Positions 53,679-64,000 of a stretch of DNA of 64,000 bases are shown here, in pieces. The translations under genes and the position numbers were made by a program. The notes beneath the pieces are model-generated. The model saw nothing but the letters and a program-made list of their open reading frames with translations. It was not told the DNA's origin and did not search any database. This DNA comes from Wolfiporia cocos (Eukaryota > Basidiomycota > Agaricomycetes > Polyporales > Phaeolaceae): positions 310,001 to 374,000 of the forward strand of contig JACCLO010000016.1 in NCBI GenBank assembly GCA_029448655.1, written 5' to 3'. Numbering within the stretch: the first letter of the stretch is position 1; each line of letters starts with the position of its first letter.

Positions 53679-54197
53679 CTACAGCGATTGCAATCGGTCG
53701 ACCAAGATGGCCCATTCCATCATGTTCATGCCCTTCTGCAGTGCAGGCTCCTTGACCTGTCGGTCCCGCGTCTCCTCGCTCATGCTCCCGAGCGCACGCA
53801 AATGCTCCATACGCGTGATCCCGAGCTTGGCCAATATCGGCGCAAGATGAGCGAGGGACGGACGGCAGCCCGAGAGGGTCGACGCTACTGTCACTTTCGA
53901 AGTAGCACTAGTCGAAGCCGTTCCCTTGGCTTTTGTCGCCTTTGCCGCCTTTGCCACCGCCGCTGGTCCAGACGCTCCGGCCTTTGACACCCCCACCTTC
54001 GCTGAGGACGACGCAACTGTGGTGGCAGCCGCGGTAACAGTCTCCTCTATCTTGACCACCTTCTTCTTGATGTACACCTCTCGCTGCTCAGCAAGCTTTG
54101 TAACTGCAGCAGCGGTTTTGCGCGCTGCTACAGCCGCTAGCTTCTTCTTCGGTACATTGGGTCCTGTCGATTTGCGGGCCGTTTGTTTGGTCCCCAT
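53679..54197 (-). CDS. Small protein with a histone H3-tail-like N-terminus
   Basis: One exon, 172 residues. Residues 1-29 copy the H3 tail: TKQTARKST is identical, then PKKKLA, then AARKTA. With Met as 1, K4, K9, K18 and K27 fall where H3 has them, while K14 is Asn and K23 is Val, and H3 Ala1-Arg2 is replaced by a single Gly. After Ala29 there is no H3 similarity at all: a lysine/alanine/serine-rich linker (30-107) leads to a compact, leucine-rich block (108-172). The histone fold is missing, so it cannot be a nucleosomal H3. The canonical H3 gene on the same strand (61117-61718) has an exon 1 that ends at the matching point. Function unknown; a mimic or bait for H3 readers or modifiers is an inference. 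Confidence 0.8.
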   Translation of the reverse strand: MGTKQTARKSTGPNVPKKKLAAVAARKTAAAVTKLAEQREVYIKKKVVKIEETVTAAATTVASSSAKVGVSKAGASGPAAVAKAAKATKAKGTASTSATSKVTVASTLSGCRPSLAHLAPILAKLGITRMEHLRALGSMSEETRDRQVKEPALQKGMNMMEWAILVDRLQSL

Positions 54198-54335
54198 TAT
54201 GCAGCACAGTATCCTGCACTCGCAGATCAGAAATAACGCGATACGAGAGTGAGGCCAAAGATCCTGACCCTGCGGTCTATATTGTCTCCCCAGTCAGAGG
54301 TGGCAACGCGGCTGCGATCAGTGAACGCCACGCGC

Positions 54336-54342
54336 TATATAT
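54336..54342 (-). promoter_or_regulatory. Possible TATA box of the H3-tail-like gene
   Basis: On the minus strand AATATATAGCGCG contains TATATA about 140 nt upstream of the ATG. The canonical H3 gene has TATATATA about 120 nt upstream. The likeness is suggestive only. Confidence 0.4.
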
Positions 54343-54606
54343 TAGCTAGTAGCGCCCGTGCGTCGCTTGTGGCCAAATACTATCTCAAGGTACCGATCCA
54401 TCATACCGTAGTTCCTCAGGAATCTATTCATTCTTCGTAGTCCCTGAATATACTTGTCAGCATCATATTCATTACTACGCTTTCTGTTGTGAAAGCGAGG
54501 CCTGTCGCTCTGCAAATGTAAGTGTCGGTATAACATTCACGGACAGTAAGCATACTGACAGTTTTGCGTGTCGAATGCGCCTCTTAGATCTTCTATATCT
54601 GGTGCG

Positions 54607-55987
54607 ATGGAGTTGCTAACTTTAAATGACGACGTACTCGAGGACATAATAGTTCAAATGAACCCCCGAAGTGCAAAACTATTTTCAACAACATGCCGGC
54701 GTGCTCGTATCATTGCGCTTCCGCGTGTATTGGCCTATATCACACTGGGCAAGAATACTGATCCCAGAACTGTGTCTGAATTCTGCGCCTTCATGCTTTC
54801 AGATACGCCACGACGCCCAGGCTATGTACGAAGGTTGAAACTTCTCGGTTCCGCATTTCTGGTAGGAGATAAGCGAAGCCAGCACACAGGACCCCCTCTT
54901 CGTACTATCCTGCTCATGTCAAAGTTTCTGGAGCACACAACGGCACTTCATGAGATTGACATACGGAACGCAGAAGATCTACTTAGAGTGGGAACGCCAC
55001 TCAAGGATGCCCTGTCGACGCTTCCCGCTCTCAAAAGCATCACATTGGATGACAAAACCTTGCCCTGGTTCCCATGGGGACATTTGCAATCTCTCCCGGA
55101 GAGGCTAAAAATTGTAGTAACAAACGTCCACAGCGGGCATGTAGCTGCATTCCAATCAGCTATGGCACAGCCGTTCGCTCGATCGCTCGTCTCGTTGGAT
55201 GTCGGTGCCTCTGTCCTGAACGCTTGGACCGAGATCAGAGTCTTACCGAGTCTTCGTAAATTATCCGTCTGGCCGGGGACGCTCAATCGAGTGTCGCATC
55301 TATGTCAAAATTTCCCCAACTTGACTTACTTGGATGTTATGGCGGAAGTGCCCGTCTCGTCGGCCCACGCACACTGGCCATCTCTCGACAATCTTCGGCT
55401 TCCTGGCTATGACTATCACTGCTCAATACCCATCGCCAGCCATATTCGTCGGGTTCACATCGTTCACTTCAATGTTTCTCACAGATCCCTCATAGAGCGG
55501 ATATCTCCCGTGGTGCTCGTGATTGGGGCATCGCAATACCATTTTGATTTCAAGGATCTAGCGATTATTCCTACATCCGTGAAATACCTCCATATCCACC
55601 CCATGTTTGTGCCTGACGAGGTCTCATCTTTAAGTGTAAGTGTGATATTGCAGAATGCTAAAGATTCCTCCATTACTGAGTCTGATCTACATATCACAGG
55701 ATCATCTCAAGCGACACCCTCTCATTGGGCTCTGTATAACGTACAAGTTGTGGCGCGCCCGCTCACAAGTGGGCGAGATCCAGTTCGCAAGCGAGATCGC
55801 GGCATTTATACCGACCTTGTTGTACGTCGGTCTAGTCAAGCATGTGACCATGGAGCTTGGGCAAAGCTCGTTCCAGTCGCGATGGTTCCGTGTGATCTCG
55901 CGGGACTCTAAGCGGCAGGTGCACCTCGACGCACTAACAGAGGAGGCTGGAGAAAGGATAGAGCAACAGCTGCTCAATCTATCTTGA
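54607..55987 (+). CDS. F-box/leucine-rich-repeat-like protein
   Basis: Two exons (54607-55635, 55700-55987) give 438 residues. The N-terminus (LNDDVLEDIIVQMNPRSAKLFSTTCRRARIIALPRVL, here in parts) is an F-box that should bind Skp1. The rest has repeated leucine-rich strands (SLVSLDVG, SLRKLSVWPG, NLTYLDV, SLDNLRLPG) as in Agaricomycete F-box/LRR proteins that choose substrates for SCF ubiquitin ligases. I start at the ATG at 54607, since upstream codons contain no ATG in frame. A decayed duplicate follows at 56440-57420. Confidence 0.8.
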
Positions 55988-56439
55988 GAATGTGCATTGC
56001 CGCTGGGGGACCGGTGAGCGGCTTCCGATGGCTCGCTAGTTATCTGCTAGCAGCAGCTATGCGAGTCTCGGTAGTTGCGGGGTTGTGTTCAAATGACTTA
56101 CTGTCGTGTACCGCTCGGGCGGCCGTATGACACAGTTCATAGGCTGCTATACGGTATTCGAGTTGTCTTCTGCTAATTCCAATGTAATGTAGCACAGTTT
56201 GGACCTTGTTCGATATGCCTTTTTTCGGAGACTGCCTCGTTCCCTTTCCATCGGACATGTTCATACCTTCGCGTTTCACATTTGGGTTTTGCGGAAAAAA
56301 GACTGTACAATACTACCAGCCGATCTGTATTGAGGCGGATACCCGAGCAGCCTGCTTGTACAATTCAAATGTCTGAATGTATATACGAAGATTGATATTC
56401 CACCGCAAATCATTTTTAGATGAGCGCGGGGAGCCTTTC

Positions 56440-57420
56440 TACGTTGTCATGCTCATGTTCAAGGTCCTGGAACACGCAATGGAGAGACCCATATATAATG
56501 CGCCAATGATCTGCTTAGGTGGGGATCGCCCCTGAAAAATGCTCAGTCTACGTTCCCAGCTCGAGAGCATTACGGTGAATGATACTACTCTGCCCTATTT
56601 TTCCATGGCAATTACTACGGTCACGCATTGGAAAGAAACACAGGTCTACCGAGTGTTCGTCGATTTTCAGTTCGGGCGAAACGTTCAAGAGAGTATCATA
56701 CCTATTACGAGTCTTAACTCTTCTGTGTTTGCGGTGGAAATCCGAAGCTCACAACCAACTGTAGAACGGCCGCTCCTGGATCTTCTGGAGCTTTTTAGCC
56801 ATATAATTCGAGTTTAGAATCGCGCAACACCGAATGTGAACCGTGTTCATCGGCTGAGAATCCTCACCTACAAAAGTTATTCAAAGCACCTTGTCAAGAG
56901 GATCTCCCTCGTCGAGATTGGGGCGGCGTAATACGCGTTTGATCGTAGGATTCTACAGAATCTGGCAATTCTGGAATCTATTCAAATCCACCTTGGGTCT
57001 ATCGATCATGCACAGGATGTCATGCGCTGAGTGGTGAGTATGGTGTTATAGAAACTCGAGATCCTCATTGTCGAGTGTAATATACATTTTGCAGGCTCGG
57101 TCAAGGCATTCTTCATCATCGGGGTCTGCGTAACGCTCCATGCCGCAAAGATCGAACAGGAGAGCACCGATCTGTAAAGAGCGCAAGCGAATTGCGGCGT
57201 GTGGGCCCGACGTTCTGCACATCGGCATCATCCAGCTGATAGCCGGTTTGGGGTCCTAGGATGCGATGACTTGGCAGAGCCGCGATGATTCCGCGTAGTT
57301 GACGGGACTTAAAGGAGCAGGTACGCCTAGAGGTTAGTACTCACAGAGGAGGCTGGGGAAACAACAGCAGCCTCAGATGGTCGATTTGCCTCGAAAATCC
57401 GCGTCACCGCTCGGGAACCA
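56440..57420 (+). pseudogene. Decayed duplicate of the F-box gene
   Basis: Pieces align in order with the gene upstream: 'ctcatgttcaaggtcctgga' (LMFKVLE, compare LLMSKFLE), ESITVNDTTLPYF near 56565-56600 (compare KSITLDDKTLPWF), a block near 56940-57000, and 'acagaggaggctgg' near 57345 (TEEAG). Large parts are missing and frames are broken. Confidence 0.75.
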
Positions 57421-57995
57421 GTGATCGGCTATGTAGCAGCGTGGTCGGGTCTTGATGACTTACTCTCGCGTGTCTTCAACGACTGCTTTGTTTCGCATCT
57501 TTTCAGCCGCTGTTTCGCGTTCAAATTGTGCGAGGTGAGACTCTGCCAATCCGATCTGTATCGGTGCGAACGTCCGATCTAGGCGCTGTTTCTACGATGG
57601 TCTTGGGGAAGTTCTGTGTGATGGTCCGCAACTGCTTGCATTCCGGATATGACGACGTAGTCATGCCAGTCACGGTGCGTCCAACAAGACGCAGCATCAT
57701 GCCTCAAAAGTCTTCAGTGGTACAATAAAAGGAGAGCCTTTCATATTTACAAGAAAGTCACAGCCGGGCCATTAGACGTGCTCACCAATGCACCCACAGC
57801 GTCCAGAGACCAAGGCCAAAGTCAGGCTTTCAAATCCCAGCCAGCCGCGGGGAGAGCGGGAAACCGGGCCGCGGGCCGCTGCGTCGCAATCGCGCGCGCG
57901 CGCGAGACGCGGATACCCCAGCCCCTCTCGAGTAATGCGATGTGTCTCTGCCCGACCTCTGGTCTGCCAGCGCACTCTCCCCAACGAGGGCTCCC
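57421..57995. other. Intergenic, GUT2 promoter side
   Basis: No gene recognised. The last 200 bp are strongly GC-rich with CG runs (57880-57905), like a CpG-rich promoter or 5' leader of GUT2. Confidence 0.5.
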
Positions 57996-60667
57996 ATGTC
58001 GAAGTCTGCAACGCTCCGTCGCGTCCTCTTTTCGCGTCGGACGCTCGCTGTCGCCTCGGGCGCGACATTCCTGGCCGCCGGCGGTGGCTACTACTACCTC
58101 AACTCCGGACCGACGTACCCACCATCGACGAAGGAGACGCGTCGGCCACCTCCGCCATGGACGCCGCCATCGAGGGAGCATATGCTTGATACCCTGAGAG
58201 CATCTGCCAAGTCCGAGGGAAACCAGTATCCAGAGGAGTTTGATCTGCTCATCGTCGGCGGTGGCGCTACAGGGGCTGGTGTCGCGGTCGATGCTGCCAG
58301 TCGCGGATTGAAGGTAGCATTGGTGGAAAGGGATGACTTCAGCGCAGGTATGTGCTTTATATATTCTACTCGAGCCTGCCCTCTCACGGTGCGGCTTCGA
58401 TGGTGCACGGGGTCGTCTGCTTGTAATACTGCTTCCATCGCTTCGCGTCCTCATCAGTGCCCTTCCGTCGTTCGCAGGTACCTCGTCAAAGTCCACAAAA
58501 CTCGTCCATGGCGGAGTCCGTTACCTCCAAAAAGCAGTCATGGAGCTTGACTACGAGCAATACAAGCTCGTGTGCGAGGCGCTCCATGAGCGACGCATAT
58601 TCCTACAAACCGCGCCCTACCTGTCTGCCATGCTGCCGATTATGCTGCCAATTTACAAGTGGGTCTCCATATGACAATTACTCTGTGTATATGCGCCTCA
58701 TAGAGTGTAGGTACTGGCAAGTGCCATACTACTGGGTAGGATGTAAGATGTACGATTTACTCGCGGGCAAGGAGAACATGGAGTCGTCATATTTAATGAG
58801 CAAGGGCAAGGCACTTGAGACCTTCCCTATGCTCAAGCAGGACGGTCTCGTGGGCGCGCTCGTCTACTATGATGGTAGGGCCTCCCCGTAGATATACGTG
58901 GTCCCGCCAACTTACCACTCGCAGGCCAGCACAACGACTCGCGGATGAACATCGCGCTCATCATGACCGCGGTGCAGCAGGGCGCGGTCGTCGCGAACCA
59001 TGCCGAAGTGACCGAGCTGCACAAGGACGGAGGGAAGGTGTGCGGCGCGCGGGTGCACGACCGGCTGACGGGCAGGTCGCTCGACGTGCGCGCCAGGGGC
59101 GTGATCAACGCGACGGGCCCGTTTTCGGACGCGCTGCTGACGATGGACAACGCGGCGCACAAGCCGATCGTGCAGCCGTCGTCGGGCATCCACATCACGC
59201 TCCCGAACTACTACTCGCCGCGCACGATGGGCCTGCTCGACCCCGCGACGAGCGACGGGCGCGTGATCTTCTTCCTCCCCTGGCAGGGCGGCACGATCGC
59301 GGGCACGACGGACACGCCCGCGGCCGTCGAGACGGAGCCGCGCGCACAGGAGGAGGAGATCCGCTGGGTGCTCGAGGAGGTGCGCCATTACCTCTCGCCG
59401 GACATCAAGGTCCGCCGCGGGGACGTGCTCAGTGCGTGGAGCGGCTTGCGCCCGCTGGTGCGCAACCCGAGCGCGGCGAGCACGGAGGGCCTGGTGCGCA
59501 ACCACATGATCCATGTGAGCGAGTCCGGCCTGGTCACGATCGCGGGTGGCAAGTGGACGACATACCGCGCGATGGCAGAGGAGACAGTCGACAAGGCGAT
59601 CGAGGTGTTCGGGCTCAAGCCGCGCAATGGCTGTGTCACGCAGAGCTTGCGCCTTATTGGAAGCGAAGGATGGAGCAGGAACATGTTCATTGGCTTGATT
59701 CAGCGGGTATGGCACGCACATTACGCCACGTCTCGTTTCGCAACTCCTGATTGACATCCCCCAGTATGGTCTGGAGACGGAGGTTGCGAAGCACATCTCT
59801 GACAACTACGGCGACCGTGCTTGGACCGTCTGCTCGCTTGCTCAGCCCACGGGTGAGGCGTGGCCTCTTCACGGCATCCGCCTAGCCCCTGGCTACCCCT
59901 GTAAGGCTAGGCACTCAAAATGAATGATGTACGAAGCTCATTGATTGTCCCGTACTCACAGTCATCGAAGCGGAGGTCCGCTACGCGGCACGCCACGAGT
60001 ACGCCGAGACCGCAATCGACGTCATCGCCCGCCGCTGCCGGCTCTCGTTCCTGAACGCGCAGGCTGCGCTCGACGCACTTCCTATGGTTGTGGAGATCAT
60101 GGCCGAGGAGCGCAAGTGGTCGAAGGCGCGCAAGGAGGAGGAGACCGCGGCCGCGACGCGCTTCCTCGCGAGCATGGGCCTGCCCCCGGGCGCGCTCCCG
60201 CACAGGGAGGCGAAGGGCCTCATCGAGCGCGTCGAGGGCTCGCTCGGCTTCGCACACGCGCGCAAGCCCCGCGCTGCGCCCGACATGGTGTACAGCCGCG
60301 CGCTGTTCGAGGCGGGCGAGGTGGACGCGCTCCAGGCGGCGTTCGCGAGCCGTGCCAAGGAGGACCGCGTTAAGCACGAAGAGGCGCTCGACTTGATTCG
60401 CGGCCTGCCTGGGTACGGGCAGGTGAAGAGAAAGGATTACGACTACGTGCTCGAGGAGGCGGGCTTCTCCAAGGCGAAAGATATCGACTTTGAGGAGTTT
60501 GTTGAGGTTCGTGATTGGTCCTTCCTCCGTGTGGCAGTGGCTGACCTCAGACTTGACACCAGATCTGTGGCGAATTGCGCGAGGTTCTGTTCGCTCCTGA
60601 TCTTACCAGCATAGCAAAGACTAAGAGGACACGGATACCAGTCGAGAAGAGTGGTGGAGGGGTGTAA
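57996..60667 (+). CDS. GUT2: Mitochondrial FAD-dependent glycerol-3-phosphate dehydrogenase
   Basis: Seven exons (57996-58347, 58478-58658, 58711-58874, 58925-59706, 59765-59900, 59962-60506, 60563-60667) give 754 residues. It oxidises glycerol-3-phosphate to dihydroxyacetone phosphate and passes electrons to ubiquinone at the outer face of the inner mitochondrial membrane. An arginine-rich leader and a hydrophobic segment (residues ~15-30) precede the FAD-binding [10 protein letters not shown] (86-95). [26 protein letters not shown] and GGKWTTYR are family signatures. The C-terminal ~100 residues resemble a degenerate EF-hand pair, as in animal GPD2, but lack most calcium ligands. Exons 4-6 are markedly GC-rich at third positions, as in highly expressed genes. 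Confidence 0.95.
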
Positions 60668-61116
60668 TATTGCCTTTTTCTGTTTACTTTCAACGCCATT
60701 TACATGTACACACTTCTGCATATGCACCTGTAGCGCACGATAATTGTGGCATAGATATTGTCATGTGACCATATGTATAGCTACCGCGGCGAGAACACTG
60801 ACATCTCGCCAGCAACTTCTCTCAATGTCTTTCCCTTTGAACACTAACACCGTGCAGTCGTAAGGCATATGACTACACCACATACGGTTGACTTGAAGTG
60901 GATAGACCTGCTCCTCCTCACACCTATGCGACACGCGTCGGCATCTTCCGGGTGTGGTGTTACAATAGGGGCAACGCATCAAGTCCACTAATCGGTCAAC
61001 ATACGAAATACATCACTACAAGTCCAGGCAACAACGCAATGCATAGACGAAGTTAGGAATAAAGAGCGACTCAAGACGCGACTACTACTAATCAAGGCAT
61101 GCTACGTGCAATACGT
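60668..61116. other. Convergent intergenic region
   Basis: Between the 3' ends of GUT2 and H3. No gene is seen. It should carry both polyadenylation signals. Confidence 0.6.
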
Positions 61117-61763
<647 letters not shown>

Positions 61764-61837
61764 TTACCTGGACGCGTGGGCGGCGTCGATGAGCGTAAGA
61801 GGCAAAAGACGATAACGTTCAACCCGCGCGTCGTGGC

Positions 61838-61845
61838 TATATATA
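61838..61845 (-). promoter_or_regulatory. TATA box of histone H3
   Basis: TATATATA on the minus strand, within GGTATATATAGCC, about 120 nt upstream of the H3 ATG. Confidence 0.65.
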
Positions 61846-63675
61846 CCGCCGACGCGTGACGCGTGACACGCGTATAACGCGCCTGTGGCTGTGCTGGCTG
61901 TGGCTGAGCCTCGCCACCTCGGGCCACTCTCACTTCCAGGCACTGCGCAACACACAGTATGGTCAGGTCTCATTGTCTAGCTATTTCTGGGTGCGATGCA
62001 GCTTCAAGCTTGCTATTCTGGCCCTCTTTTCATCAACAGCCATCCTCGAGATCTACACGAGGCCTTACGCTATGGCCTCGTTATGCGTTCTCATGCTTTC
62101 AACTCGGACTTGGCACAATCGGCAAAGTTCAGGTCTCTTGATAGCCTGACTGGGATAAGCTCCGAATCCAGGTAACTGTGCTCATTTATTCTCATACGGC
62201 ATCAGCTCCAATTTTTATGCCACATCCAGCAGCTACCAACATCGCGGAGCGGTCATGGTCCATTGTAGACGTTGAACAATGCATAGGAGTCTAATATGAC
62301 GCATCCCTCCGTGATACGTGCGCATATGCTCAGCTTGCGGGTGTGCAGAATGGCGAACTGAACTCTACAATCCTGTGTTTCCTTCCTCTTCGTGGTTGCC
62401 ACGGTATCTCAACTGTGGGAGTCAACTAATCTTGTGAAGAGACCATCAGCAAACGCACAGCAAAAAGTTATTCTAGCAGGCGACTCCGATGACAGTGCTG
62501 AATAGCATGCATGCATGCAACGCCGCAATGCTGGCGACCCCACCATTCTTGTGCTGGTGCTCCGGGACCTGTCCAATTTCTGTGACGGCAGACAGAGGCC
62601 TTCTTCTCTGCTGCTCGTTACCATCCATCTCGTTCTTTCAGAATCATCATATAGCTGATGATCCATGCTCGTGGAGGACGCGCCGAAGGCAGGCCCCGCA
62701 AACCCGGTATCCGGACCTGGCAGCTCTCGTTGCTTATGGTGTCGCATTTCCATGCTTACTAGCCAGCCGCCCCTGGGTCTGTCTCGCTCAAGCTGCTGTT
62801 ACTCGCTTCTCTCCGTCTATCGGAAATCGATGTCAAATTACACTAGCACACCCAATGTTCTCGGTGCGTGTTCAACCTCCTCGGAAGGCATTGCGCATAG
62901 TAGGTCTTGCTTTGGATGATCCGTGTCGATTCGTGTTGCTGTGGTTATACAGTAACGGCTGTAGACTTCTCTCTCCACATCGCAAGGCTGAAGCGACGGC
63001 GCTATTTTGCTGCCATCCGTCTTGAAATTCTATGCGGAACATTAGAAAATTTCCGACTACCTTGTTGATCAATATCAACTCAGGGTGGTTTCTCACCGTA
63101 TCAAAACAGCACGCTGCCCCGTGTTCGCTTAGACAGAAGCTAACGTGAGCAGTAATTCAACTGCTCGATCACCGCATCGTGGCCAACATATGTTTTAACG
63201 CATGGATCCGTCTACGGACCTAAAATACAGCCACTAAAATTTGTGGAGGTTCTCCCGAACACCACTTAAATCATGTGACCAATGTGAGTACGGCTCCAAA
63301 ATTATGCAGGGTTGTGATTCTAATTCTGATCAGTCAAAACAAACTTTTCTGAGATTGCGTGATCGGCTGACGTCCAATCATCCGCCAAACTCAACGCTGT
63401 TTTGACTCATTTACGACCAGAGGCATGGACAAGTCATGGCCGGAATTGGTCATCGCTCAGAGGTGCTGGGTGCTGTGACATGCCACTCGGAGTTTCAATG
63501 TCAGATCCATCGGTGATCGGGCCTCGGACAGAACGATCACGTGATCTCACACGCTGCAAACGCATGTTGCGCTGGAATTGGCCTCGCAGCCACCTCGATC
63601 CCACCATTGCTCGCCATCCATGATTTATCCCCCAACGCGCACTTGACCACAGCACATTCCTTGCTTTACGATAAC
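61846..63675. other. No gene seen
   Basis: About 1.8 kb with several frames up to 178 codons (62489-63025) that have no motif, intron logic or composition of a gene. An H4 gene, common beside H3, is not present. Confidence 0.5.
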
Positions 63676-64000
63676 ATGTATCTCACGGACGGTGCCAGCG
63701 GTGCGTTAGATTCTGCAGTGAAACTGACACTATAACCTATAAATGATGATATTGCAGACACAGCATCATATCGCAGCCGATACTCCATGTATGGCTCATT
63801 ACAGCGCCCAATGCAACGCCCGCCAACACCCTCCAGCGTCTCTGCACTTGACACCAATTTCGACGCAATGACTACCGAGGCGCCTACTGACTGGGGCAGT
63901 GGCGTTGACCGCCGACAAGGCAACGGCTACGAGGAATCTGTCAGCGGATACCAGAACTACGTAAAAGAAATGGAAAGGAAGATCTTAGTCGAAGACGGCT
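63676..64000 (+). CDS. 5' end of an unidentified gene, cut by the window edge
   Basis: A first exon at 63676-63700 (MYLTDGAS) and a second from 63758 to the edge fit in phase across a 57-nt intron with GTGCGT donor and TTGCAG acceptor. The second exon is open for its whole 243 nt. It is rich in Ser, Pro, Thr and acid residues and ends with a helical, charged stretch (NYVKEMERKILVEDG) that could begin a coiled coil. If the first exon is wrong, the next ATG is at 63787. I do not recognise the protein. Confidence 0.55.

Noticed and set aside
56040..56279. 79-codon minus-strand gene next to the F-box gene
   Set aside because: A short, unrecognised frame; a weakly similar block near 57450 hints at duplication with the F-box gene, but exon logic could not be completed.
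57880..57905. Special CG-repeat element
   Set aside because: A short CG run in the GC-rich leader of GUT2; no repeat structure beyond that.
58815..59805. Long frames of about 300 codons on both strands
   Set aside because: They are by-products of the very GC-rich GUT2 exon 4 in other frames; the GUT2 frame has the domain motifs.
62489..63025. 178-codon plus-strand gene
   Set aside because: Cys/Leu/Ser-rich with no domain, no supporting introns, and strongly overlapping frames on the other strand.

Overview
The window is nuclear DNA of a basidiomycete fungus, most likely a mushroom-forming Agaricomycete. The evidence is dense short introns (about 45-70 nt, GT..AG), Agaricomycete-type membrane families (DUF6533, DUF6534), a HOS3-type histone deacetylase, and chromodomain Ty3/gypsy, pogo-like and solo-LTR debris. 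All gene models were spliced by eye; exon phases were checked and sum to whole codons unless stated otherwise.

Region 1 (1-24 kb) is a graveyard of mobile elements. A young Ty3/gypsy element (3333-11013) has LTRs that look identical, a 5-bp target duplication, an intact Pol with a built-in dUTPase, and an 11-nt self-complementary primer site of the Tf1 type. It sits beside a solo LTR (family B) that holds another solo LTR (family C). All of these interrupt an old pogo-like transposase. A second pogo-like transposase (17.7-20.4 kb, minus strand) is split by another family C solo LTR. From 21 to 24.1 kb lies a composite of inverted arms carrying a dead helicase fragment and a 5 x 20-nt tandem array.

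Region 2 (24-45 kb) is a duplicated accessory block. It holds one intact Old Yellow Enzyme (OYE)-type flavin oxidoreductase and two OYE fragments. It also holds a DUF6533-type gene and five DUF6534 copies: one intact, one cut short by a nonsense codon, one divergent on the other strand, and two broken. One broken copy received solo LTR B, which in turn received a 703-bp foldback with outward-facing tRNA-like modules and a GC-rich MITE (short non-autonomous element). A six-exon, membrane-anchored Cu/Zn superoxide dismutase lies at 41.5-42.4 kb.

Region 3 (45-64 kb) is ordinary gene-dense DNA. In order it holds SEN54 (tRNA splicing), an S-adenosylmethionine mitochondrial carrier, a HOS3-type deacetylase, a RING E3 ligase, a small protein whose N-terminus copies the histone H3 tail, an F-box protein with a decayed duplicate, mitochondrial glycerol-3-phosphate dehydrogenase (GUT2), canonical histone H3, and the start of an unidentified gene at the right edge.

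The most unusual objects are the H3-tail-like gene at 53679-54197, whose similarity stops where exon 1 of the nearby real H3 gene stops, and the self-primed, dUTPase-bearing retrotransposon.
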